From positions 1 through 36,516 of the forward strand of contig CALKXD010000188.1 of the NCBI GenBank assembly GCA_938003855.1: a stretch of 36,516 nt of DNA, read 5' to 3'. Below are positions 18,864-26,433 of this stretch, in pieces. Under the pieces are notes generated by a model. That model searched no databases. It saw nothing but the letters and a program-made list of their open reading frames with translations, and was not told the origin of the DNA. Every line of letters begins with the position of its first letter. Position 1 is the stretch's first letter. This DNA comes from an uncultured Granulosicoccaceae bacterium. GTDB taxonomy: Bacteria > Pseudomonadota > Gammaproteobacteria > Granulosicoccales > Granulosicoccaceae. A program made the translations under genes and the position numbers.

Positions 18864-19766
18864 ATGGATCATCGTGGATTTATTAAATCTCTTAATTCAG
18901 AGCAACGTCAGGCACTGACCGGAAAATCAGATGCAGTCGCCTTTCGGTATCTTGCACTGCACTGGGGGCTTATAGCCGTGGTTGGCTGGCTGATTACCGA
19001 GCGGGTCTGGTTGTGGCCGTTGCTGATGGTGGTACAGGGGGTGTTAATTATATTTTTGTTTACCCTGCTGCACGAGACAATACACCGGACGGCTTTTGCA
19101 ACGCGCTCGTTGAACAATCTGGTAGCCCGTATCTGCGGTCTGGTGATTTTGCTGCCGCCTGACTGGTTTCGTTATTTTCACTACGCCCACCATCGTTTTA
19201 CTCAGGATCCCGACCGCGATCCTGAGCTCATGACCGCTAAACCTGAAACCACCATTGAGTACCTAAAACATCTGACCGGGGTGCCGGTGTGGATCGGTCA
19301 GGTGTCGACACTGTGGCAAAACGCCCGCGGGGTCTGCTATGACAGGTTTGTACCACCCGATGCCAGCGTCGCGCTGCGAACCGAAGCGCGATGGATGCTG
19401 GCTATCTATACGGCATTGGTTGTAATTTCGCTGATGATCGGCTCCACGTTGCTACTAACGGTATGGATTATTCCGATGCTGCTCGGCCAGCCCTGGTTGC
19501 GACTGTATCTGCTGGCCGAACACGCACGCTGTGCGACGGTGCAAAATATGTTTGCCAATACCCGAACTACCTTGACGAGCTCGGTTGTGCGCGTGCTTGC
19601 ATGGCAAATGCCTTACCACACCGAGCATCACACCTACCCGAATGTGCCGTTTTTCCGTCTGGCAGAATTGCATGTGTTAATGAAGGGCTATCTGCAAGAG
19701 ACCGAGACAGGCTATATGACTTTCAATCGAAAATATCTGACAGCGTTGTCCAATAGCGGAAAGTAA
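18864..19766 (+). CDS. membrane fatty acid desaturase / hydroxylase family protein
   Basis: A 300-residue integral membrane di-iron enzyme with the three histidine boxes of the family: HETIH at 70-74, HYAHH at 106-110 and HTEHH at 252-256. An extra histidine is present in AEHAR (220). Four hydrophobic spans flank the boxes, as expected. It should insert a double bond or a hydroxyl group into a lipid-linked or small hydrophobic substrate, using an external electron donor that is not encoded nearby. The ATG at 18864 has only a weak purine-rich site upstream. The gene is divergent from the TMADH-like flavoprotein, which might share regulation through the 159-base gap. Exact substrate unknown. 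Confidence 0.87.
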   Translation: MDHRGFIKSLNSEQRQALTGKSDAVAFRYLALHWGLIAVVGWLITERVWLWPLLMVVQGVLIIFLFTLLHETIHRTAFATRSLNNLVARICGLVILLPPDWFRYFHYAHHRFTQDPDRDPELMTAKPETTIEYLKHLTGVPVWIGQVSTLWQNARGVCYDRFVPPDASVALRTEARWMLAIYTALVVISLMIGSTLLLTVWIIPMLLGQPWLRLYLLAEHARCATVQNMFANTRTTLTSSVVRVLAWQMPYHTEHHTYPNVPFFRLAELHVLMKGYLQETETGYMTFNRKYLTALSNSGK

Positions 19767-20379
19767 CCGGTGGTTCTGTAGCGCTGTTTTATTTTGTGTT
19801 ACCAGAGCGATGAAACTCTCAGGCAGTATCGTCACAGGCTGCCGCCGCTATAGATGTGCAATCGGCACATCGGTGGTATCGATAAAATTTCAGAATCAAG
19901 GGCTCCGTTGTCTGACGATGTGGCGGAGGTAACTGGTTCTCTCGAGCCACGCTCAATGGCTATTGAGGAACCCGAAGGAAAACTGTCCGGGCTGGCCTGT
20001 GTGTGCGATAAATCTATCTATCAGCGAGTGGGCGTAGCCTGCCTTATAGCGCAGACGGTTCACGATCACCTATGATGCCCGCTGACGTTTTTTTTGCAAC
20101 TGGTTATGTACGGCTTTGTTTAAACCCTTCTGTCGTTGTGACTGTGCGTCGTATGAGTGGCTGTGGTAGCGGGTTTTTGGGCAGAACTGTGCAAATCAAT
20201 CAGCGCCGTGTACGCCCGCTGCGTTATTTTTTTGATGGTGTGTAATTAAAATGGCAGTGATCTCTGCGATATCGAGGGTTGTCGTGTAACATGTTTGTGG
20301 ACACATTTTCCGAAACAGCGATTACAACGCGTTTGTCGTCACACAGCGTGACGGTCAATTGATTGGGAGGAGAGAGAAA
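19767..20379. other. 613-base non-coding region before the repeat-protein gene
   Basis: No convincing gene. A possible 73-codon forward frame at 19854-20075 resembles nothing known and has no ribosome site. Between about 20026 and 20095 an AGTGGGC segment can pair with GCCCGCT (one G-T pair) just before a run of eight T's, so an RNA ending near 20095 is conceivable, though the loop would be long. The final part carries a 17-base palindrome (20337-20353) and the very strong GGGAGGAGAG ribosome site of the next gene. Confidence 0.4.
20337..20353. promoter_or_regulatory. perfect inverted repeat upstream of the seven-repeat gene
   Basis: CGTCAC and GTGACG are separated by five bases, 27 bases before the ATG of the repeat-protein gene. 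The arms are perfect and TGAC-like half-sites are common for dimeric bacterial regulators, but no regulator can be named. It would also form a 6-bp RNA hairpin in the leader just before the ribosome site. Confidence 0.4.
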
Positions 20380-21741
20380 ATGCTGGGAAGAAAGCTATCA
20401 GTTGCTTTGGTGTTGGTTGTCGGTGGTGCGGGTGGCACATCGTCCGGTCTGTCGCATGCCGATGGTAACCGATTACCGACCGACCCGGTGACCGGTGCCA
20501 CGATCTACGGAACCACTTCAGCGGTTGCCACTGTAACCGAATCTGAGACCGTCGGGGATTCTGCCAGTGCTGCGCCGGCGCCGGCGATGCAGCGGTTTCC
20601 CACCGATCCGGTGACAGGTGCAACAATCTATCCGGCGGAGGCCGAAGTGGCGACCGCCAGCGATGTGGCTGAAACTAACAGACTGCCGAGCGATCCGAAA
20701 ACCGGTGCAACGATATACCCGGATTCTGCAATGCCGGCGGCGGTTGCTTCGGTCACAGGTACCGCGGCAATGACCGCTGGCGGCGACAGCGAGCGCCTGC
20801 CCTATGATCCGGTCACCGGAGCCACAGTGTACCCGGGCGATGAACACGCCAGCGCTGCAGTCGCTGACCCGGCGGACAATTCGCTGGTCGCTGCAACTGA
20901 GCCGGAGCCTGAACTTGACCCCGGGCGGCTGCCGGCAGATCCGGTCACCGGTGCCACAATCTATACAGCGGTGGCAGCAGAAGCCACAGAAACGGAGACC
21001 ACATCTCTGGCATCCGGTGAGGCACCCGATGATGCCGTTGAGCCTGCCGGGAACCGACTGCCGTTTGATCCGGTAACCGGAGCGACCATATATCAATCGG
21101 CGCCGGCAGAGAGCAGCGGCGAGGACTCGCAAACCACAGGCAGTCTGGAAGTCGCGCCGAAGCCGGCAGCGGATACTGAAACTGCGGCCACGGACACAGA
21201 TACTGCTATAAGCCCAAGTGCAGTGCTGGCGACCACTGAATCCACGTCACCACGTATAGCGTTTGATCCAGTCACCGGAGCCAGTATTCACGAGGTGGTA
21301 GCAATGGCCGGTACGGAGGATCTCACCGTAGACACAGCCACACTGCTCCCCGGAGTTGCAACCACACTCAGTGAAGAGACTATCGTCAAGATCGCCGAGA
21401 TGGGCAACACTGATATCGACAACAACCTTAACGGCATAAGTCGCCAGCTTGGCCGGGTCTTCGGGGTAACGTCCTCGGTGATGCTGACCTCTACCGATGA
21501 AGCATCGGCTACGGTAGCGCTGCCGAGGCTTGTCACAGCCAGCAGTAGCCTGGACGAGGTTACAGATTCTTTTGCCGCGCTGCCGGACGCCGCTAAACAC
21601 CCGCTGAAAAAAGCCATTGGCAGCAGCCTGATGCGACTCACGCCGCTGGTTGATAATACGCTCGGCAAAGAGGGCGTTGGACCGGTATTAACGCCGGTGA
21701 TCGGGCCGATGATGGAAACACTGAACGGATTGACCAAATAG
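20380..21741 (+). CDS. exported seven-repeat protein of unknown function
   Basis: A 453-residue protein that I do not recognise. Residues 1-27 form a signal peptide (basic start, hydrophobic core, LSHA end). Residues 31-304 carry seven copies of a 13-residue motif with consensus RLPxDPVTGATIY, separated by 16 to 53 residues of Ala/Thr/Glu/Asp-rich, probably disordered linker. The last copy is the most diverged (RIAFDPVTGASIH). Residues about 310-453 look folded and partly helical, without repeats or recognisable motif, and contain no cysteine. Composition is acidic and proline-poor outside the motifs. The start is ATG 20380, because the GGGAGGAGAG site directly precedes it; the frame is open back to TTG 20359. 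The product is probably periplasmic or surface-located; there is no C-terminal anchor. Neighbouring genes do not suggest a pathway. Confidence 0.85.
   Translation: MLGRKLSVALVLVVGGAGGTSSGLSHADGNRLPTDPVTGATIYGTTSAVATVTESETVGDSASAAPAPAMQRFPTDPVTGATIYPAEAEVATASDVAETNRLPSDPKTGATIYPDSAMPAAVASVTGTAAMTAGGDSERLPYDPVTGATVYPGDEHASAAVADPADNSLVAATEPEPELDPGRLPADPVTGATIYTAVAAEATETETTSLASGEAPDDAVEPAGNRLPFDPVTGATIYQSAPAESSGEDSQTTGSLEVAPKPAADTETAATDTDTAISPSAVLATTESTSPRIAFDPVTGASIHEVVAMAGTEDLTVDTATLLPGVATTLSEETIVKIAEMGNTDIDNNLNGISRQLGRVFGVTSSVMLTSTDEASATVALPRLVTASSSLDEVTDSFAALPDAAKHPLKKAIGSSLMRLTPLVDNTLGKEGVGPVLTPVIGPMMETLNGLTK
20470..21291 (+). repeat. seven coding repeats of a 39-base unit
   Basis: The units start at 20470, 20593, 20680, 20794, 20926, 21055 and 21253 and each encodes 13 residues with the core DPVTGATIY (DPKTG in unit 3). 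Synonymous codons differ among the units (for example GTG ACC GGT, GTC ACC GGA, GTA ACC GGA), so protein sequence is conserved more than DNA sequence. This points to selection on the peptide motif and to old duplication, not to recent slippage. Confidence 0.92.
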
Positions 21742-22053
21742 TGTTCAGACTATGTGACAAAGGCGGCGCCGCAAGCATAAACCGTTGCGTCGTAAACACG
21801 TTGGGCGTCTCTGCCATGTGATCCGGCACGCGCAGTAGCGTCGTTGTAACATCACCGTTTTAAAATTAATGTTGCGCCAGTGGGGTGTGTTCACAGTAAC
21901 AGGCATCAGCCGCGTGGGCGCACGCTGCGGGCCGCCGCAGTCAGCGGGTAGATGGCACGATTTTCCCATCAGCCGGGGTCATAGCAAGTTACCCCGGAAA
22001 CGCAACTCATCAATACCTGGCTGTATTCCCGAACCCTGGCAATTCCGGCTCCG
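21742..22053. other. intergenic region upstream of the PhoD-like gene
   Basis: About 312 bases with no supported gene. A 10-base G/C palindrome (GCGGCGCCGC) lies about 25 bases after the repeat-protein stop but has no T-run. GGGGT...ACCCC (about 21975-21995) could form a weak hairpin in the leader of the phosphatase gene. No clear sigma-70 promoter could be assigned. Confidence 0.4.
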
Positions 22054-23094
22054 TTGGTCGCAGCCGTTGTACTTACCGGTGCAACTGTCCTGTGTTGCCT
22101 GTTGATGAGCGCGGCAAGTGCCTCTGAACTGACCCGTCTGGCGTTTGGATCCTGCAATCATTCTCACCTGCCGCAACCAATGTGGTCGATCATCGACTCG
22201 CATGAGCCCGATGTGTTTCTGTGGACTGGCGATGTTATCTATGCAGACACCCACGACGCCGCGGAGATGCAGCGCAAGTATGCTGAGCAAATGGCGAATC
22301 CCGGATACCGGCAGTTTATTGAAAAATACCCGGTAGCCGGCATTTGGGATGATCATGATTTTGGTGATAATAACAGCGGTAAAAGTTACCCGTTAAAGAA
22401 GCAAAGTCAGCAGTTTTTCCTTGATTTCCTTGGTGAACCCGCCAACACAGAGCGGCGTCAGCGCCAGGGTATCTATACCAGTCACACTTATGGCGAGGGC
22501 GACAAGCGGGCACGCATGATACTTCTGGATACGCGGTATCATCGTGATCTGCCGGGAGTAGGTCGCGCTGATGTGCTTGGGGAAGCGCAGTGGCAATGGC
22601 TCGAACAGCAGTTTCGCGACAATACCGCGGCGATTAACTTCATTGTCAGCGGCGTGTCTGTGCTGTCGAATCAGATGCCATTTGCCGAAGAGTGGAATGA
22701 TTTCAAATGGTCGCGCAAACGGCTGTTCCGACTGATTGACAAGTACCGGCTGAACGGTGTGATTTTCCTGACCGGAGACCGCCACTTTTCAGCCCATTTG
22801 TCAGAGACAGAGCGGGGTCAGCCCTACCATGAATTCATGAGCAGCGGTCTGACACACTATATGAACCGTGCATGGGTGTCGCGAATCTTCCGGTTCTACT
22901 ATGGTGATGAGAACAGCTACTTCGGCCGTAACTTCAGTATGCTGTCTATCGACTGGGACAGTGATCCGGTGCGGTTGCGGTTTAATGTTTACGATGATCA
23001 AAACCGTCAGCAGGTCGACAAAAGCCTGTGGCTCAATGGCCGCTACTGGTCAGATCAGTCGATGCAATTGTCGAACGCTTACGGGAGTGAGTAA
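22054..23094 (+). CDS. PhoD-like alkaline phosphatase family protein, exported
   Basis: A protein of up to 346 residues of the PhoD-type metallophosphoesterase family. Metal-binding blocks are FGSCNH, WTGDVIYAD, WDDHDFGDNN and the late TGDRHFSAHL. An N-terminal hydrophobic segment ending in SAASAS looks like a signal peptide, so the enzyme should work in the periplasm or outside the cell, releasing phosphate from phosphodiesters or monoesters. It is shorter than classical PhoD (over 500 residues) and matches the compact PhoD-like group in marine bacteria. The start is unsure: TTG 22054 preserves a plausible signal peptide, while the only nearby ATG (22105) would remove most of it. The frame is open upstream to 21985 without an ATG or GTG. 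Confidence 0.85.
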   Translation: MVAAVVLTGATVLCCLLMSAASASELTRLAFGSCNHSHLPQPMWSIIDSHEPDVFLWTGDVIYADTHDAAEMQRKYAEQMANPGYRQFIEKYPVAGIWDDHDFGDNNSGKSYPLKKQSQQFFLDFLGEPANTERRQRQGIYTSHTYGEGDKRARMILLDTRYHRDLPGVGRADVLGEAQWQWLEQQFRDNTAAINFIVSGVSVLSNQMPFAEEWNDFKWSRKRLFRLIDKYRLNGVIFLTGDRHFSAHLSETERGQPYHEFMSSGLTHYMNRAWVSRIFRFYYGDENSYFGRNFSMLSIDWDSDPVRLRFNVYDDQNRQQVDKSLWLNGRYWSDQSMQLSNAYGSE

Positions 23095-23226
23095 TCCGGC
23101 GCTTGTTCATTGTGATGGGGCTTTCCCGCAGCGCCACTCAGGCCAGTTAGACAGGCACAGTCAGTCAGGCGCGGTAAATCAGGCACGGTAAATCAGAGTC
23201 TGTGGCTATCAGATTGCAACGCTGAA

Positions 23227-24150
23227 TCATTGTTGCGGGATCGCTGATACACCGGACAAGGTAACGCCAAGAGGGCCACGCGGAATAGCCAGGTTCAGTG
23301 TTTGCCCGCCGCGTAACACAGAAACAGAAACCAGCTCGCCGCGTATGCCATCACGGGTAGCGTTTTGCAGCTCACGAGAGGTGTAAATGAGGGCGTCAGC
23401 GTACGCCAGTACTATATCGCCTGTGGTAATCCCGGACACTTGTGCCGCCGAGCCATTGATAATACTCCGAACCTGAACGCGGTTGCTTTCGCCTGCTGCA
23501 TACAGATAGTTATCGTAGGCCGTATCACCGATCTCAGACCGAATGTCGACCCGTTGCTCGTGCAGTTCACGCATTTTTTCGCCAAACTCGTCCGAGTCGC
23601 GCCAGCCTTCCCGGGACGCCGTGTCGATGAGGTCGAGTCTGTCCAGTGTCCATTGATCACTGCGCTGCTTGATTTCCACTGCGGTGCCCTGATCGACTCC
23701 GGCGGTTATCAAGCCGTCGTATTGCGTCTGTGTGGCTGAGACGTTACGGTTGCCGCCGCGGCCGGTGGAGTTGTGCAGGTCTGCACCGGTAGCGCTGGTC
23801 GCCGCATCGTCGCTTAGAGCGCCCGGCAGAAAGCGCTCGTCCTGATTTGCCTGGAGCGAGTTGATGGCATCGACAGTCTGGCGTAACTGGTCGCGCTCCG
23901 AGGCGGCGAACGCCAGTTCCTGCTGCAGCGTTTGTATTTGCGTCTGCAGTGTTACCAGGGAAGGTTCCCCTGTAAATGCAGCCACCGACGTCTGTGAGTC
24001 AGCCGCTGCAGTCACAGCGCCCGGGCTGACTGTCTGATGGTCACTCTGACTCCGGCCGATCTGTATCCAGCCTGACATTTGCAAAAAAAGCATGGTGAGT
24101 ATTCCCGCAACAAATGCCACGGGGATGGCTGGAATCCAATTCTGTTTCAT
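23227..24150 (-). CDS. membrane-anchored coiled-coil and PDZ-domain protein
   Basis: A 307-residue protein with a single N-terminal membrane span (about 8-25), a low-complexity Ser/Thr/Ala stretch, a coiled coil near residues 65-100 (LVTLQTQIQTLQQELAFAAS) and a polar linker. A further charged helical region (about 145-190) precedes a C-terminal PDZ domain from about residue 205 (VQVRSIINGSAAQVSGITTGDIVLAY, read in two pieces, then SVSVLRGGQTLNLAIP). The topology puts the PDZ domain in the periplasm. There is no protease domain, so it is an adaptor or binding protein, with a layout loosely like GspC but without that family's other features. It lies downstream of and on the same strand as a small exported protein gene, 177 bases apart. 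Confidence 0.75.
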   Translation of the reverse strand: MKQNWIPAIPVAFVAGILTMLFLQMSGWIQIGRSQSDHQTVSPGAVTAAADSQTSVAAFTGEPSLVTLQTQIQTLQQELAFAASERDQLRQTVDAINSLQANQDERFLPGALSDDAATSATGADLHNSTGRGGNRNVSATQTQYDGLITAGVDQGTAVEIKQRSDQWTLDRLDLIDTASREGWRDSDEFGEKMRELHEQRVDIRSEIGDTAYDNYLYAAGESNRVQVRSIINGSAAQVSGITTGDIVLAYADALIYTSRELQNATRDGIRGELVSVSVLRGGQTLNLAIPRGPLGVTLSGVSAIPQQ

Positions 24151-24196
24151 CGGCTATAGAAAGTCTTTAAGCACTTGGTAAAGTGGTGGGTATCAC

Positions 24197-24239
24197 GTGC
24201 TTGTGGTAAGCACACAGACTGCGGATTATAGCCGCAGTC
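24197..24239. other. two adjacent hairpins upstream of the PDZ gene
   Basis: GTGCTT/AAGCAC (24197-24202 with 24208-24213) and GACTGCGG/CCGCAGTC (24217-24224 with 24232-24239) are perfect stems. They lie between the small exported protein gene and the PDZ gene, both read leftward. Neither has a T-run, so they may be processing or leader structures instead of terminators. Confidence 0.45.
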
Positions 24240-24327
24240 GGTTGAACTGCGACGGTTGTTTAGCGGGTGCCTGACAGGCGGCGGTGTCGTTAAACAACGC
24301 GCCGTCCACATTGCTGTCAGGCAATCA

Positions 24328-24900
24328 TCAGCTTTGCAGCAGACTGGCCTTGCCGTCTTGCGCGACCTGAACGCCGATTTGCAGCGAGCGGACATCCGTA
24401 TCCATACTGGCTACGTGAAGCGGCGCGGCTGCCGGACGCAGTGGGTGCGCGGCGCGTGTGGCGTTTCGCACAGAATGTGTCCAGGCCTGGTTTGGCCAGA
24501 TTTCCAATTGATTTTTGCCCCGTTGCTGTCTCGACAGCAACGCGTTGAGGTCGAGCACCTGATTGCGGTATTGAATAAACCGTGGCTGAAATGATTTAAC
24601 GATTAGCGGCTGTTCTGTGGTGTTCTCAATTAGCACCCAGTCGTCGAGTTCTTCTCGATTCATTTGTATATTGATGGTCAACTGCTGCGGTGAATCCAGC
24701 GTGGTTTGCTTTGCTGCTGCCGGGGTGGCCTTGGTTGGCGCGATGTGGTCTGCGACAGCCGGTGCTGCCATGGCAGACGCGGCCACCACACCGGCGGTGG
24801 CGGTGATTTTTTTCAGCGTGTCGCGTTTGGATTTGTCATTAAGACCGGCGTGGGCCGGATTGGTGGGTTGCGCCTTTGATTGATGCTTATTTTCTGTCAT
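24328..24900 (-). CDS. small exported protein of unknown function (paralogue of 35697-36188)
   Basis: A 190-residue protein. A 25-residue polar head is followed by KRDTLKKITATAGVVAAS and a hydrophobic Ala-rich segment ending in APAVA, a signal-like region with a KR pair that recalls a Tat motif, though it lacks RR. The mature part has a beta-rich section (about 74-122) with LTINIQM...DDWVLIENTTEQPLIV and ends in LDLNALL, then a variable tail. The same plan is seen in the gene at 35697-36188. The sandwich-like alternation suggests an Ig-like or similar domain, but no named family is recognised. The start is ATG 24900, because GGAG lies six bases upstream; the frame is open to 24939. The PDZ gene follows downstream on the same strand. 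Confidence 0.7.
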   Translation of the reverse strand: MTENKHQSKAQPTNPAHAGLNDKSKRDTLKKITATAGVVAASAMAAPAVADHIAPTKATPAAAKQTTLDSPQQLTINIQMNREELDDWVLIENTTEQPLIVKSFQPRFIQYRNQVLDLNALLSRQQRGKNQLEIWPNQAWTHSVRNATRAAHPLRPAAAPLHVASMDTDVRSLQIGVQVAQDGKASLLQS

Positions 24901-25110
24901 GTAGTTCTCCATGCCGCCCCAAAGTGTAGAAGCAGTCAATAGTAATCATTGGGGTATTTGCCGCTAAACCACCGTTGAAGACTGTAGAAATGTGTGTCTT
25001 TCAGCCTTTGCAGTTGTCGGGTCCCGTTAGTATGCCGCTGTGTCGGCTGTCAATCGACGCAATCCCCGGTGCAGGGCACTGCAGATTTCTATAGGTATTA
25101 AAAACATCAG

Positions 25111-25752
25111 TCACGGTAGTTCCAGTCCCGAGTGCGGATCAATAGAATACGGATACACGGTATCCAGAAAGCGCGATTGTGCCTTTATTTGTGTAATCCA
25201 TCGCTGTATATGGGGGTACTCATGCAAGGGCAGCCTTGCTTCATCCGCTCTGTGTGCATAGGCAAAAACCGAGATATCGGCGATAGTGTAATCTGCACCG
25301 CCAAGATACTGATTGCGTTCAAGCTCCTTGTTTAGAATATTCAGTGTTTTCAGTGAACCATGGCGTTTGCCGTCAAGCACCTCGGCGGACCGCTTTCGAT
25401 CCTTACCGGTCATTACCCAGTGACGCAGTGTTGCCACCGTTGATTGAACAGTTTCCCCTTCAAAAAAAAGCCATTGCATAACGGTGGCGCGCCGATAGCG
25501 GTCTGCAGGTAAATAGTCGGTGTCTTCGGCCAGATAGATCAGAATCGCATTAGACTCTGCCAGTGTGCGGCCATCTTCAAGACGCAGGGCCGGCACTGCA
25601 CCAGTGGGATTGATAGCAAGAAACGCGTCGCGCTGTCCTTCGCCTTCAAAAATACTCACGTAGTGTTGCTGGCAGGGAAGGTCAAGGTGGCTCAGTAGCA
25701 AGCGTATTTTATAGGCGTTTTGTGAGGGTAGGTAGTCGTATAGTGTAAGCAT
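25111..25752 (-). CDS. glutathione S-transferase family protein
   Basis: A 213-residue cytosolic protein with the two-domain GST plan. The thioredoxin-like N-terminal domain starts LTLYDYLPSQNAYKIRLLL, with Ser10 as the probable glutathione-activating residue; NPTGAVPAL holds the cis-proline and LAESNAILIYLAE the gamma-glutamyl contact. The helical C-terminal domain contains the conserved YTIADISVFAYAH N-capping box. It resembles bacterial GSTs of the type often found beside dehalogenation or detoxification genes, but no such neighbours are seen. The ATG at 25752 has no strong ribosome site. It stands alone between an exported protein gene and the agmatinase pseudogene. Confidence 0.9.
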   Translation of the reverse strand: MLTLYDYLPSQNAYKIRLLLSHLDLPCQQHYVSIFEGEGQRDAFLAINPTGAVPALRLEDGRTLAESNAILIYLAEDTDYLPADRYRRATVMQWLFFEGETVQSTVATLRHWVMTGKDRKRSAEVLDGKRHGSLKTLNILNKELERNQYLGGADYTIADISVFAYAHRADEARLPLHEYPHIQRWITQIKAQSRFLDTVYPYSIDPHSGLELP

Positions 25753-25985
25753 AGAGTGTCTGCCGGTAGTAGTGTCAAGGGGTTATAGTAGTCGTTGATT
25801 TCTAAATTCCAGAACGGATTCTTGCGCTATTTTCGGTGCGATCTGTCAATGAGAACTCTGCAAAGCTGACCTGCACTCCCACTGATACAACCCGGGCTGA
25901 AACCACTGTGACCATAGAAAAATAGACCGAAGCGCCACCCGGGTCACCGAATGGCTTGTCCGGCTTTCCCTTAACCCTCGATCCC

Positions 25986-26431
25986 GATAATCTTGACACT
26001 GATATCGTTAGTCAGGGCGTGCCCTGCGGGTCACCTTATGGGGTCGATGATGATTGCCAATGACCAGAGCCGGGCACCGGATGCGATTTGTCATAAGGCT
26101 CGGGATGCAGCCTGGGAAGAACCACGCTCACGAGTGTGCTTTGACTGGGGTCCCGGTGGTCCGTTGCTCAACAATCGAGGTGTATAGGTTGTTGACCGCG
26201 CTCAATGCACCGACACCCGGTGGCCTGACCTGGATTCAAATCAACAAGCTGATTCGCGGCCTGGTCGGCAAGGGCTGCGTGCCGGGCATGGGTCTGGTTG
26301 AACTATCCTCCGCTCTTGAAAATAGCAGAACTACGCATATCCATGCCGGGCGTCTGCTCTGTAATTTGATCGGGGCAACCGTGCGCGGCGCGTATTACGA
26401 CCAGGACCGGCCCATGCCTGCCGGTAGATGA
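25986..26431 (+). pseudogene. agmatinase/ureohydrolase-family pseudogene (frameshifted, core deleted)
   Basis: Pieces of an agmatinase-like protein appear in all three forward frames. In frame of 25986 the translation includes DTDIVSQGVPCGSPYGVDDD, the N-terminal strand of the family. A shift leads to IANDQSRAPDAICHKARDA (about 26053-26110), which matches the RAPxAIR region. A second shift near 26186 leads to APTPGGLTW...GKGCVPGMGLVELSSALEN...AGRLLCNLIGA, the C-terminal helix region, ending at TGA 26429-26431. The whole metal-binding core (GGDHS, DAHxD, DxDxxDP) between the last two pieces is missing, so no activity is possible. Stops also interrupt the frames. It is a decayed relic. Confidence 0.75.
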
Positions 26432-26433
26432 GT

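Noticed and set aside
19805-19990. Glycine-riboswitch-like fragments (AAACTCTCAGGCA at about 19810 and CCCGAAGGAAAA at about 19967)
   Set aside because: The order is reversed with respect to a single aptamer, the AAAAGGAC element and the GGAGAG partner strand are missing, and no glycine gene follows. Taken as chance, though a covariance-model scan would settle it.
19854-20075. 73-codon forward frame as a small gene
   Set aside because: No ribosome site, no recognisable motif and no membrane or signal segment.
20518-21132. Minus-strand 204-codon frame opposite the repeat gene
   Set aside because: Its Cys/Arg-rich product is the expected mirror of the repetitive sense gene.
20470-21291. Regularly spaced repeats as a CRISPR array
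   Set aside because: The repeats are in frame, differ in synonymous codons, have spacers of 48 to 159 bases and lie inside a signal-peptide-bearing gene; no cas gene is present.
23168-23193. Short tandem copy (AGGCRCGGTAAATC twice)
   Set aside because: Only two copies of 13 to 14 bases in a small gap; not enough to call a repeat element.
24147-24395. 82-codon minus-strand frame overlapping the small exported protein gene
   Set aside because: It overlaps the end of that gene in another frame and its product has no signal, motif or ribosome site.
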